Positions 29,782 through 38,190 of a stretch of 38,683 nucleotides of DNA are shown piece after piece. This DNA comes from a virus, in IMG/VR virus record IMGVR_UViG_3300042923_001135, positions 1 to 38,683 of that record; one strand, written 5' to 3'. Below the pieces are notes generated by a model. It saw only the letters and a list, made by a program, of their open reading frames with translations, ran no database searches and was not told the origin of the DNA. Numbering within the stretch: position 1 is the first letter of the stretch; each line of letters opens with the position of its first letter. The position numbers and the translations under genes are program-made.

Positions 29782-31389
29782 TTGAATGTAATAGATAGAG
29801 CAATTGCAGTCATAAACCCGGAGGCTGCTGTGCGGCGGGAAGTTGCAAGAGCTAGGCTTGGGGCTATGGAGAAGATACAAAATAGCGGTTACTCCGAATC
29901 TGGCGCCAGTCATCAGAAGAAATCGATGAAGGGGTGGACAACAAACAGTAAAAGCCCCCGAGAAGATATTGATGCCAACCTCAATACATTAAGACAGCGC
30001 TCAAGAAGCTTATATATGTCAGCTCCTGTGGCGGTATCTGCATTAAAAACAAACAGGACGAACATTGTAGGATCTGGCCTTAAGCTAAAAAGTAGAATTG
30101 ATTATATAACTTTAGGTATAACACCTGAGCAAGCGCAATCTTATGAAAAGCAGATTGAACGAGAATTCTCGTTGTGGGCTGATTCAAAATTCAGTGATTC
30201 GCTTAGGATAAACAATTTCTATGAAAATCAGCAGCTGGCACTTTTGTCGTGGCTGCTAAATGGTGATGCCTTCGGTGTCATGAAGATGGATGATAGAAAG
30301 CCTTACATGCCATATGGGTTAAGGGTTCATCTTATCGAAGCTGATAGAATAAGCACACCAAGCAATAGCGCGAAAGCGTCATTCTTAATAGCAAACAAAA
30401 CAATTGGCGAAAACAAAGATAACGGCAACCCTATTTACAACGGGGTTGAAGTGGATAAGAGTACCGGCGCCATTGTAGCGTATTGGATTGCCAACCAGTA
30501 TCCAGGCTCCAACGATAAAGGCAAAAAGACCGAATGGACTAGAGTTGAAGCTGTAGGAGAAAAGACTGGAAATCCAAATGTGTTGCAGCTTATGGAGTCA
30601 GAACGATGTGAACAGTATAGGGGAGTGCCTTACCTAACGCCGGTAATTGAAACCTTAAAACAGATATCGCGATATACAGAAGCCGAATTGACAGCAGCTG
30701 TCGTTCAGGCTTTTTTTACTGCCTTTATTAAGTATGAAGGCAACAAAGGCAGTAACCCAATAATGGATGCAATAGCAGATGAGGACCAAGTGGATCAGGA
30801 GGACCCAAATTCTTATGAATTGGGATCTGGGACTATTAATGTTTTAGGCCCAGGTGAAGATGTTATCTTTGCAGATCCAAAGCGTCCTTCCAGTGGCTTT
30901 GAGATGTTCTTTAACACCATGGCAAGACAAATTGGCTCTGCATTAGAGATACCGGCCGACCTTTTGACAAAAGCTTTCAATTCTTCTTATTCTGCATCCA
31001 GAGCCGCCATGTTGGAAGCTTGGAAAATGTTCAGAATGCGTAGAGGCTGGTTTGCGAATGACTTTTGTCAGCCAATTTATGAGTTGTGGTTATCTGAGGC
31101 TGTAGCACTTGGTAGAGTAAAGGCACCAGGGTTCTTTAACGACCCACTTATTAAGAAGGCATGGTGCAATGCAGAGTGGATAGGCCCGGCACAAGGTATG
31201 CTTGACCCTGTAAAAGAGGTTGACGCTGCAACCAAGAGAGTTGAACAGGGTTATTCAACACGTGAACGTGAGACTACAGAGCTCACTGGTGGTAATTGGG
31301 ATGATAATATTGCTCAAATTCAGAAAGAAAATGAGCAGTTATCAAAAATAAAACCTTTGAAGGAAGGAGGAAATGAAAACAATGGCTAG
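29782..31389 (+). CDS. Portal protein (lambda gpB family)
   Basis: The 535-residue protein matches the lambda-type portal: a long N-terminal region with NLNTLRQRSRSLYMSAPVA and TNRTNIVGSGLKLKSRID. The central part includes LAAVVQAFF-type helices and the conserved IPADLLTKAFNSSYSASRAA near residue 390. Twelve copies form the channel through which DNA enters the head. The TTG at 29782 has AGGTGATTAACC upstream. The end overlaps the protease gene by 17 bases. Confidence 0.95.
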   Translation: MNVIDRAIAVINPEAAVRREVARARLGAMEKIQNSGYSESGASHQKKSMKGWTTNSKSPREDIDANLNTLRQRSRSLYMSAPVAVSALKTNRTNIVGSGLKLKSRIDYITLGITPEQAQSYEKQIEREFSLWADSKFSDSLRINNFYENQQLALLSWLLNGDAFGVMKMDDRKPYMPYGLRVHLIEADRISTPSNSAKASFLIANKTIGENKDNGNPIYNGVEVDKSTGAIVAYWIANQYPGSNDKGKKTEWTRVEAVGEKTGNPNVLQLMESERCEQYRGVPYLTPVIETLKQISRYTEAELTAAVVQAFFTAFIKYEGNKGSNPIMDAIADEDQVDQEDPNSYELGSGTINVLGPGEDVIFADPKRPSSGFEMFFNTMARQIGSALEIPADLLTKAFNSSYSASRAAMLEAWKMFRMRRGWFANDFCQPIYELWLSEAVALGRVKAPGFFNDPLIKKAWCNAEWIGPAQGMLDPVKEVDAATKRVEQGYSTRERETTELTGGNWDDNIAQIQKENEQLSKIKPLKEGGNENNG

Positions 31390-32545
31390 GTTTTGGAATT
31401 TCTCAAATAATCAGGAGAATGAAAATGAAGTGGAACTTCGGATAACTGGAGAAATCTTAGACGATGGAGATTCATGGATTTATGACTGGTTTGGTATTCC
31501 TCATGCTTCACCAAATGCTTTCAGAACTGAGCTATCAAAACATAAAGGTAAAAATATCACTATTTGGATTGATAGCTATGGTGGTGATGTATTCGCTGGT
31601 GCTGGCATGTATAACGCGCTGATGGAACATAAGCAAAGTGGTGCAAAAGTTACAGTCAAGGTTGATGGAAAGGCCATGAGCGCAGCATCGGTTATTGCAA
31701 TGGCGGGAGATGAAATACTCATTAGTCCTGTGGGAATGATGATGATACATAATCCTATGTCATATCTTTCTGGGGGTTGGGGCGAAGCAAAGGATTTCCG
31801 TCATGCTGCAGATGTATTGGACGAGGTAAAGGAAACCATCATGAATGCTTACCAAGCAAAGACTGGCAAATCAAGAAACAAGATATCTGAATTAATGGAT
31901 AATGAAACATATATGTCAGCAAAAACAGCAATAAAGCAAGGATTTGCTGATAAAATTCTTTATTCAGATGCAAATGAATCAACACCAGTTGAAAATAATT
32001 TTATGCTAAGTAGATTAGCAATTATAAATTCAATGGATGATACCAAGAAGAAACTTATTGAGTTTATCCAAAGTGCTCCACAGGCAACTGCCGCAGAGCA
32101 AACACCTGTAGCAAATATAGCAAACTCAAACTCGAAAGGAGAAAAGAAGATTATGAACCTAGAAGAATTAAGAGCTGCCTATCCGGATTTAGTGGCTCAA
32201 ATTGAGAATAACGCTAAACAGGAAGGCGCAAAGGAAGAAAGGCAACGTATCCAGAACATCGAAGAGATTTCTAAAAACATTGACCCTGCACTGGTTAATA
32301 AGGCCAAGTTCGAAGAGCCTATGAATGCTGAAAAGCTTGCTTTTGAGGCTATGAAGCTGAATGCACAGAAGGGTCAAGAATACTTACAGAATGTTGCTAC
32401 TGAGACACAGAATTCAGGAGTGCAAGCAGTAGCAGCTGCAGCTAATAATGCTGTTTCCACAGGGGAGCAAAAGCCTAAGAAGATAGAAAACGTAATATCT
32501 GAAGTAGGCGCAAAATTTGAAAGAGCAAGAAAGGGTGAAAAATAA
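31373..32545 (+). CDS. ClpP-like head maturation protease fused to scaffold (gpC-like)
   Basis: The 390-residue protein has a ClpP/S14-type protease front (about 20-205). The Ser lies in GKAMSAASVIAMAG, the His in MMMIHNPMS, and an acidic residue follows later as triad partner. The rear part (about 250-390) is helical and charged, of scaffold type, beginning MNLEELRAAYPDL. This equals lambda gpC/Nu3. A good Shine-Dalgarno before an internal in-frame ATG suggests separate scaffold synthesis. The start may be 31373 or 31382. Confidence 0.92.
   Translation: MKTMARFWNFSNNQENENEVELRITGEILDDGDSWIYDWFGIPHASPNAFRTELSKHKGKNITIWIDSYGGDVFAGAGMYNALMEHKQSGAKVTVKVDGKAMSAASVIAMAGDEILISPVGMMMIHNPMSYLSGGWGEAKDFRHAADVLDEVKETIMNAYQAKTGKSRNKISELMDNETYMSAKTAIKQGFADKILYSDANESTPVENNFMLSRLAIINSMDDTKKKLIEFIQSAPQATAAEQTPVANIANSNSKGEKKIMNLEELRAAYPDLVAQIENNAKQEGAKEERQRIQNIEEISKNIDPALVNKAKFEEPMNAEKLAFEAMKLNAQKGQEYLQNVATETQNSGVQAVAAAANNAVSTGEQKPKKIENVISEVGAKFERARKGEK
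32153..32545 (+). CDS. Nested scaffold protein from internal start (Nu3-like)
   Basis: Within the protease gene, AAAGGAG (32136-32142) precedes an in-frame ATG at 32153. The product of about 130 residues would be the pure scaffold: helical, charged, rich in Ala, Glu and Lys, ending EVGAKFERARKGEK. Lambda makes Nu3 in the same way from inside gene C. Independent translation here is inferred from the site and from this analogy. Confidence 0.55.
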   Translation: MNLEELRAAYPDLVAQIENNAKQEGAKEERQRIQNIEEISKNIDPALVNKAKFEEPMNAEKLAFEAMKLNAQKGQEYLQNVATETQNSGVQAVAAAANNAVSTGEQKPKKIENVISEVGAKFERARKGEK

Positions 32546-32934
32546 TGAGAGAGGGATTAGGCGGATATGCAGTATTAGCAACTAATGAACCTGATAAGCT
32601 CTTGGCTGGCGCTGATATACCGGTACTGGTGGAAGGCGTTACGCTTAAGGCTGGTCAGGGCATTCTCAACAGAGGATCTGTAATAGGCATTGAAACAGCA
32701 ACCGGTAAAGGCATACTTTGCGATAAAAATGCTGTAGATGGATCTCAAACAGCAAAGTTTATACTTGCTGAAGATTCTATCGACACAACAGCTGCTGATG
32801 TTATTGCTTCCAGCTATAAGTCAGGCAAGTTCAACAAAAAAGCACTTATATTCGGCGTAAACGGTGCACCGGCTACTCTCGACGCAGATTTGAGAGATGT
32901 GGGTATATACCTAGCTGATGAAATAGCATACTAA
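32545..32934 (+). CDS. Head decoration protein (gpD-like)
   Basis: The 129-residue protein resembles lambda gpD and related stabilisers: LVEGVTLKAGQGILNRGSVI near 30-50, FILAEDSIDT in the middle, and a C-terminal arm with the ending LADEIAY. It adds to the mature capsid surface. It overlaps the preceding stop by one base (TAATG), and lies between the scaffold and the capsid genes as in lambda. Confidence 0.88.
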   Translation: MREGLGGYAVLATNEPDKLLAGADIPVLVEGVTLKAGQGILNRGSVIGIETATGKGILCDKNAVDGSQTAKFILAEDSIDTTAADVIASSYKSGKFNKKALIFGVNGAPATLDADLRDVGIYLADEIAY

Positions 32935-32950
32935 AAGGAGGGCATTTTAA

Positions 32951-34018
32951 ATGACACAAATTGATAGACATATCCCAAGAACCCAAGGCGGGGTATTCGA
33001 AAAGAATATGCCCGTTTCTACTTTTTTGAGAGACACTTTTTTCCCTAAGTTCGAGACTTTCGATACTGAAAAAGTTGAACTCGATGTAAGAAAAGGCGGT
33101 TATATAGTGGCCCCATTCGTGGCACCACTTGTTAACGGCATCCTCATGGAGCGTCAAGGGTATACAACTAAAGAGTATGCACCTCCTACAATCGCTCCTA
33201 AGAGAGTACTGGATCCAAAAATCCTACAAAAAACAATTCCAGGGGAAAATACTCATACTTTAATGAGTCCGGAAGAAAGACAGCAGTATTACATTGAGCA
33301 AGATATGCAAGAAATGGATGATGCAATCTCAAGATCTGAAGAGCTGATGATTGCTCAGGTGCTCACTACAGGTAAAATAAACGCAAAAGGCTACTATAGT
33401 GAGGATCTAACAAAGTATGTTGACATTATAATAGACTATGGATTTACTCAAAAGGAAGTACTGATGGACGCAGCTAAGTGGGATCAAGCTACTTCTACAA
33501 AGTATGCTGACCTGAAGAGGGCGGTCACTGCTGTAAGAAAAGCAGGATACAATCCTACAACAATAGTAGTCGGAGATACAGCTTGGGAGCTGCTGCAAAA
33601 GGATGCAGATTTCATGGCTCGCTTAGACAACACAAGAATTAACCTTGGCATGATAGCACCTGAGGTAAGAACACAAAACGGCAATGGTCTTGTATATCTT
33701 GGCGACCTCACTGAGCTAGGTATCCAACTGTGGGCTTACTACGCATGGTATAAGGACGTTGATGGAACTGTTAAGAGATTTATTCCTGATGACCATGTTG
33801 TTATACTTCCAGGAGAAGTCGGTGATATAGCATACGGCGCTATCACTTACTTAGAGCAGACAAGCTTTAATGATGGTGAGTATGTGACCTATGAAGGTAC
33901 AAGAATACCAAGAACACTAATCAATCAGCAAAGCAACGTTAAGGAAATGGTGCTTTCGTCAAAGCCTATACCAAGACCTTTCGATGTAGACAGCTGGTAT
34001 GTTCTTGATGTAATTTAG
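32951..34018 (+). CDS. Major capsid protein (gpE family)
   Basis: The 355-residue protein matches the lambda gpE-type capsid family: RDTFFPKFETFDTEKVELDV near the start, APFVAPLVNG with the following EYAPPTIAPKRV, and a C-terminal part with VYLGDLTE-like strands and IPRTLINQQSNVKEMVLSSK. It forms the icosahedral shell. RBS AAAGGAGG precedes the ATG. Confidence 0.95.
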   Translation: MTQIDRHIPRTQGGVFEKNMPVSTFLRDTFFPKFETFDTEKVELDVRKGGYIVAPFVAPLVNGILMERQGYTTKEYAPPTIAPKRVLDPKILQKTIPGENTHTLMSPEERQQYYIEQDMQEMDDAISRSEELMIAQVLTTGKINAKGYYSEDLTKYVDIIIDYGFTQKEVLMDAAKWDQATSTKYADLKRAVTAVRKAGYNPTTIVVGDTAWELLQKDADFMARLDNTRINLGMIAPEVRTQNGNGLVYLGDLTELGIQLWAYYAWYKDVDGTVKRFIPDDHVVILPGEVGDIAYGAITYLEQTSFNDGEYVTYEGTRIPRTLINQQSNVKEMVLSSKPIPRPFDVDSWYVLDVI

Positions 34019-34030
34019 GGGGTATTGGCA

Positions 34031-34450
34031 ATGGTAAAGGTAATTGGAGTTAAAGTAAGGGCACACGGAAAAGAATATAAGCCAGGGGACACGATTTCAA
34101 ACTTGTCCCCTGCAGATGAAAAATCTCTTATAGATGACGGATATGCAGAAAAAGTTGATGGAACTGGTGATAAGCTGTCTGGAAAAGAGAAAGATAACAC
34201 TCCTACCGCTGAAGAACTGATTAAGCTAATCGAAGCTTCCAATGTCAAAGAAGACGTTGAGAAGATATTGGCAGAAGAGCTGGCAAACAAGCATAGAAAG
34301 ACTGTCTTAGCTGCTGCTGCTACCAAGTTGGAAGTCTTAACAGGTAATGATGATGATGACCAATCAGGTAAAGGCGGTTCGGAAGATCCAAGCAAATTAG
34401 TCGGCGGCTTCAATGCATCAGATGTCATAGTTCCCGGTGAACAGCAGTAG
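34031..34450 (+). CDS. gpFI-position head protein
   Basis: ATG at 34031 is preferred, with TAGGGGG upstream; a TTG at 34025 would add two residues. The product of 139 residues starts with a small beta domain (VIGVKVRAHGKEYKPGDTI) followed by an acidic helical part and a flexible Asp/Gly-rich tail. It stands where lambda FI lies, after the capsid gene. FI helps packaging and terminase turnover. The similarity is positional; residues alone do not prove it. Confidence 0.6.
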   Translation: MVKVIGVKVRAHGKEYKPGDTISNLSPADEKSLIDDGYAEKVDGTGDKLSGKEKDNTPTAEELIKLIEASNVKEDVEKILAEELANKHRKTVLAAAATKLEVLTGNDDDDQSGKGGSEDPSKLVGGFNASDVIVPGEQQ

Positions 34451-34463
34451 GTAGGTGATGCTC

Positions 34464-34775
34464 ATGAGCTTTAAAGAGTTATTAGCTGCAGATATAAGTA
34501 CTTTCATCAATTCAGATGAATTTGCAGAAGCTCACAACATAGATGGCCGAATCTTGAATGTAGTCGTTGACAACGATAGGTTGATGCAACGAAGCAATAA
34601 GGAGTTTGACGGCATATCTGTGGGTGAGCTTCTATATTATGTGTCAGCGGCTGATTATGGTCCGCCTCCCAAGGTAGATGCTGTACAATACTTTGATAAT
34701 AAGATTTATCAAGTATTTGATGTAAGACCTGATGCAGGATTGTATGAAATAATATTGCGTAGGAATGATGTTTAG
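34464..34775 (+). CDS. Head-tail joining protein (gpFII-like)
   Basis: Several starts are close together (GTG 34455, ATG 34458, ATG 34464). The AGGTGAT at 34453 fits the last. The product has about 103 residues, MSFKELLAADISTFINSDEF, then beta strands with VDAVQYFDNKIYQVF and an end IILRRNDV. This fits the FII-type connector that caps the portal and meets the tail. Position after FI supports it. Confidence 0.75.
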   Translation: MSFKELLAADISTFINSDEFAEAHNIDGRILNVVVDNDRLMQRSNKEFDGISVGELLYYVSAADYGPPPKVDAVQYFDNKIYQVFDVRPDAGLYEIILRRNDV

Positions 34776-35378
34776 ATGGCTACAGGTAAGATAACTATTG
34801 ATGTTAGCAGCCTCAATAAAGTAGGAAAAGAGCTGAAGGGACTAGAAAAGCAAATGCCTGGTGCTATTGCATCGGCACTAAACAGAGCTCTAGACCATGG
34901 TGTGACCCAGATTGCAAAGATCGTACCAAAGGTATATTCGATAAAACAATCTGAGGTTAAGGCAGCTATCAAAAAGAACCCTGCGAGCAAGGGAGATATA
35001 TCAGCAAACATAGTTATCAAGGGGGGAAGGCTAACATTTGTGCATTTCCCCTTTACTCCTAAACTGCCAAACACAAAACGTAAAGTCAAGGTAAAAATTA
35101 AGAATGGCGGCAAAAAGGAAGTAAAAACAAATCCAAGTGCTTTTATTGCACCTACTGGGGCGAAATCAGCTGATAAGGTGCAATATAACGTATTTGTAAG
35201 GAAAGGGCAAAAGAGGCTGCCCATCACTGTCCTTCGGACTTTATCAATACCTCAAATGGTTGAAAATGAATCAGTTCAGCCTATAATATCAGAGGCAATG
35301 ACTAATAAGCTGAATGAGCGTATTGACCATGAAATCAAATACAGACTCGATAAAGCAGCAAAAAATATAAAGGGATGA
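34776..35378 (+). CDS. Minor tail protein Z-like
   Basis: The 200-residue protein begins MATGKITIDVSSLNKVGKEL and contains GAIASALNRALDHGVTQIAK. That is the pattern of lambda gpZ and related minor tail or tail-completion proteins. The middle is basic. The ATG follows the connector stop directly, the same order as lambda FII-Z. Confidence 0.88.
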   Translation: MATGKITIDVSSLNKVGKELKGLEKQMPGAIASALNRALDHGVTQIAKIVPKVYSIKQSEVKAAIKKNPASKGDISANIVIKGGRLTFVHFPFTPKLPNTKRKVKVKIKNGGKKEVKTNPSAFIAPTGAKSADKVQYNVFVRKGQKRLPITVLRTLSIPQMVENESVQPIISEAMTNKLNERIDHEIKYRLDKAAKNIKG

Positions 35379-35383
35379 TATTT

Positions 35384-35899
35384 ATGACCGACAATATGAT
35401 CCTTGAAGACCTGAAATCTTTTCTGGAGCAAAAGGTAGCTTCTAAGTTTAAGCTGCAGGCGGCAGAAGAAAACTTAAACGAATATAAGCTTGTCAATCCC
35501 GCTGTATTCGAGTGCTATATTCCGCCAAATAACTTTTTGCCGCCAGAATTGGTATCGGCGGTGCCTTGTATGTTAGTAGGATTAGAAGAAGGCCAAGATG
35601 ATGGTACTGAAGCTAGCTTAAACATCCGGATTACTTTCGTTGTATATAATCCGGGCGAATATGCAAATGGTAAGTTTACACCAAATTTCCAAGGCTACAA
35701 GGATATTCTAAATTTAATTACAAGAACAAGAATGGAACTGGCAAAGGCTGCTGTTATTGGTGAAACATCATTAAGGCGGCCTTTTAAGTGGGGTATGTAT
35801 CAAGATAGCCCATATCCTTATTGGTATGGTTGGCTGACTTTTGGCGCGGAATGCGCATCTATGGAATACATACCCGACACAGTAAAAAATTATTTATAA
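35384..35899 (+). CDS. Tail terminator/completion protein (U position)
   Basis: ATG at 35384 has AAAGGGATGAT upstream; an ATG at 35375 overlaps the previous stop and is less favoured. The protein has about 171 residues, with mixed beta strands (ASLNIRITFVVYNPGEYA) and a Trp/Tyr-rich end YPYWYGWLTFGAE. It lies just before the tail sheath gene, where a tail terminator is expected. No confident family match. Confidence 0.6.
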   Translation: MTDNMILEDLKSFLEQKVASKFKLQAAEENLNEYKLVNPAVFECYIPPNNFLPPELVSAVPCMLVGLEEGQDDGTEASLNIRITFVVYNPGEYANGKFTPNFQGYKDILNLITRTRMELAKAAVIGETSLRRPFKWGMYQDSPYPYWYGWLTFGAECASMEYIPDTVKNYL

Positions 35900-35912
35900 A
35901 GGATGTGAAAAT

Positions 35913-37151
35913 ATGCCATATTTACATGGGGCTTTTGGGGAGCAAGTGCCTACCCAAGATAAGCTGCCGCCTTTAGGCGTTGGAACTATACCGATATACA
36001 TAGGCACTGCTCCACTTACCGAGGTTGTGGATACGGCCGCAGCAATCAATAAGCCAGTAATTGCATACACATTTGAGGATTGCAAAACTAAGCTGGGCTA
36101 TTCAGATGACTGGGATAAAAATACTTTGTGTGAAGCGATGTATGCCCACTTCAAAAACAGTATAAGACCTATAGGTCCTGTAATCTTCATTAACGTGTAT
36201 AATCCAGCAATACACACAGAATTATCACCGGTAGCCTCGGTTGACATTATAGGTGGTACAAGTGTAGACGGAGTTAGAACCGGTATTGATTGCGTAGAGC
36301 TTGTTTATCAGATGTTTGGAGTAATACCATCCATACTTGCTGCTCCTGGCTGGCGTCAAAATCCTACAGTATATGAAGCTTTAGTTGCAATCGCAAACAA
36401 GATAAACGGACATTGGGATGCGGTGTGCGTTGTGGATATCGACAGCACTGCAGCCGATACTTTGGCAGAGGCTAAGACCTGGAAGACAACCAATACGTAC
36501 ACTGATAAAGAAGCAAAGGTGTGTTGGCCAAAGGTTATAAAAGAGGATAAGGAGTTCTGGCTGTCCACATTGACAGTTGTTAGAATGCAGCAGACCGACT
36601 ATGAAAATGACAATACTCCTTATGAAAGTCCATCAAACAAGCCTCTGGACATTACTGGTACAGTGGTAGCTAATGGTACTGCAATAATGTTTGATGAAGC
36701 TCAGGCTAATGACCTTAACAGCGAAGGCATTACTACCGTGACCTATAGAGCTGGCAGATGGGTCCTTTGGGGACCTCATAACGGCAACTACAAATACGGC
36801 ACAGAGATAGATCCGAAGGACAAATTTGACTGCAGTATTAGGATGATGAGATATCTTACAAACATGTTCCAGGTCAATTACATGGCTGATATCGACTCAC
36901 CATTAAACAGAGCAAAGGTAGATACAATCCTGAATGATGCTCAAGCATGGTTGAATTCTTTGGTATCAGATGGAAAAGTGCTATTGGCGGAAATAGCCTT
37001 CAATGAAACAAGCAATCCAGTGGCAAGCATAGTTGAAGGCGACTTTGTATTTGATGTACAGACTACAACAACTCCACCGGGCAAGAGTCTGACATTTAAG
37101 GTGCAGTACACCACTGCCGGAATCAGCACCTTATATGGAGGTGAAAGTTAA
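35913..37151 (+). CDS. Contractile tail sheath protein (P2 FI-like)
   Basis: The 412-residue protein starts MPYLHGAFGEQVP, and continues with GVGTIPIYIGTAPLTEV, typical of myovirus sheath proteins. The middle contains GVIPSILAAPGW and the end has a conserved RAGRWVLWGPHNGNYK, then RMMRYLTNMFQ. Sheath subunits form the contracting outer tube that drives the tail through the cell envelope. This shows that the phage is a myovirus although its head genes are lambda-like. The gene overlaps the tube gene start by one base. Confidence 0.95.
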   Translation: MPYLHGAFGEQVPTQDKLPPLGVGTIPIYIGTAPLTEVVDTAAAINKPVIAYTFEDCKTKLGYSDDWDKNTLCEAMYAHFKNSIRPIGPVIFINVYNPAIHTELSPVASVDIIGGTSVDGVRTGIDCVELVYQMFGVIPSILAAPGWRQNPTVYEALVAIANKINGHWDAVCVVDIDSTAADTLAEAKTWKTTNTYTDKEAKVCWPKVIKEDKEFWLSTLTVVRMQQTDYENDNTPYESPSNKPLDITGTVVANGTAIMFDEAQANDLNSEGITTVTYRAGRWVLWGPHNGNYKYGTEIDPKDKFDCSIRMMRYLTNMFQVNYMADIDSPLNRAKVDTILNDAQAWLNSLVSDGKVLLAEIAFNETSNPVASIVEGDFVFDVQTTTTPPGKSLTFKVQYTTAGISTLYGGES

Positions 37152-37672
37152 TGAAGATTGCTAATAAGACTATAGCATACAGCATTTATGCAAAAATTTT
37201 TGGGAAACAAAAACAAATTGCAGAAACAACAGATATACAGCTGCCATCAGCGGAAATGTTAACTGACACCTTAAAAGGAGCTGGAATTCTCGGTGAAATT
37301 GATTGGCCATCATATGCGCAGCCTGGGAGTATGGTTTTTGTTACAAACTTCCGGATTTCAGGAGCTGATGCAGTAGCGATATCTGCACCAGGACTTCAGG
37401 AATTTGAAGTGCGGTGGGTCGTGGATAAGTTTGACACCAATAACATTAAAATCGGAGTAGAAGCTCATAAGGCTTTTATCAAGTGCGTTCCTAAAAAGCA
37501 AGACAATGGTAAGCTTGAGCCTTCTGCCGGCATGGACGGTTCTAATGAGTACGAGGTATTTTACTTCAGAAGAATCATCGACGGTGTTGAAGTACTTCTG
37601 ATTGATAAGTTCAATTACATTTACAAAGTAAACGGCGTAGATTACGCTTCACAAATTGCGGCAGCTCTTTAG
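37151..37672 (+). CDS. Major tail tube protein (P2 FII-like)
   Basis: The 173-residue protein has the P2-type tube pattern: TDIQLPSAEMLTDTLKGAG, then MVFVTNFRISGADAVA, and a C-terminal FYFRRIIDGVEVLLIDKFN. Tube subunits form the inner conduit for DNA. It follows the sheath gene, as in P2. A 12-bp hairpin spans its stop codon. Confidence 0.95.
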   Translation: MKIANKTIAYSIYAKIFGKQKQIAETTDIQLPSAEMLTDTLKGAGILGEIDWPSYAQPGSMVFVTNFRISGADAVAISAPGLQEFEVRWVVDKFDTNNIKIGVEAHKAFIKCVPKKQDNGKLEPSAGMDGSNEYEVFYFRRIIDGVEVLLIDKFNYIYKVNGVDYASQIAAAL

Positions 37673-37685
37673 GGCTGCCGCAATT
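37654..37685 (+). other. Perfect 12-bp hairpin across the tube gene stop codon
   Basis: AATTGCGGCAGC (37654-37665) pairs perfectly with GCTGCCGCAATT (37674-37685) with an 8-base loop; the stop codon is inside. It lacks a T run. It may be an RNA stability element, or a partial brake that raises tube over downstream gene expression. Confidence 0.65.
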
Positions 37686-37708
37686 CTATATCTGAGGAGG
37701 TTTTAAGA

Positions 37709-38044
37709 TTGGATATTTTAAAATTATCAAAACCTATTATGGTTAACGGCAAAGAAGTAAAAGAACTGAAATACGACTTTGATGAGATGACTGCTCAGGA
37801 TAAGCTGAACGCGGGCAAGAACTATAAGAAAGCTGGAAATGTTATGTCCGTACAAGAGCTTGATAGCGACTATCACTTATATATGTTTTCAGAAGCTGCT
37901 GCTAAAGCAAATGAAAGTCTTGATATAAACGATGTGCTCAGGATGAGTGCTAAAGATTCAGCAAAAGCAGAGGCATTAGTAAGAGATTTTTTCTTCTTAG
38001 ATTCGGAGGGTACGTCGCAGAACAATACATCCGAGAAGCAATAG
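37709..38044 (+). CDS. Tail assembly chaperone gpE
   Basis: TTG at 37709 with TGAGGAGG upstream. The 111-residue protein resembles P2 gpE: KLSKPIMVNGKEVKELKYDF near the start and a helical rest. It helps to build the tail around the tape measure protein. Near its end the codons GAT TTT TTC form the slippery heptamer T-TTT-TTC, allowing a share of ribosomes to enter the -1 frame and make a longer form. Confidence 0.9.
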   Translation: MDILKLSKPIMVNGKEVKELKYDFDEMTAQDKLNAGKNYKKAGNVMSVQELDSDYHLYMFSEAAAKANESLDINDVLRMSAKDSAKAEALVRDFFFLDSEGTSQNNTSEKQ

Positions 38045-38190
38045 CACAGATAACTATGCATACATCCACGACCAGAGCTGAATGTATGCAAATGCCTTTA
38101 ACGGACTTGGTGGAATTTTACGAAGATCTTGCTGACGAAGCTGAGAAGATAAATGAACAACAGCGGAAGGAGGCGAATAGGCATGGCTAG
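37709..38190 (+). CDS. gpE-E' fusion by -1 frameshift
   Basis: After 37993 the -1 frame stays open to the TAG at 38188-38190. The fused chain has 95 residues of gpE and about 65 of the new frame, including MPLTDLVEFYEDLADEAEK and a basic end. P2 and its relatives make E and E+E' from the same kind of T-TTT-TTN heptamer. The tape measure gene starts 8 bases before the end of this frame. The separate E' frame has no good start of its own, which supports frameshift expression. Confidence 0.85.
37987..37993 (+). promoter_or_regulatory. Slippery heptamer TTTTTTC for -1 frameshifting
   Basis: Read in the gpE frame as T-TTT-TTC, it matches X-XXY-YYZ, and both tRNAs can re-pair in the -1 frame on TTT-TTT. 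The -1 frame stays open downstream for 65 codons. Confidence 0.8.
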
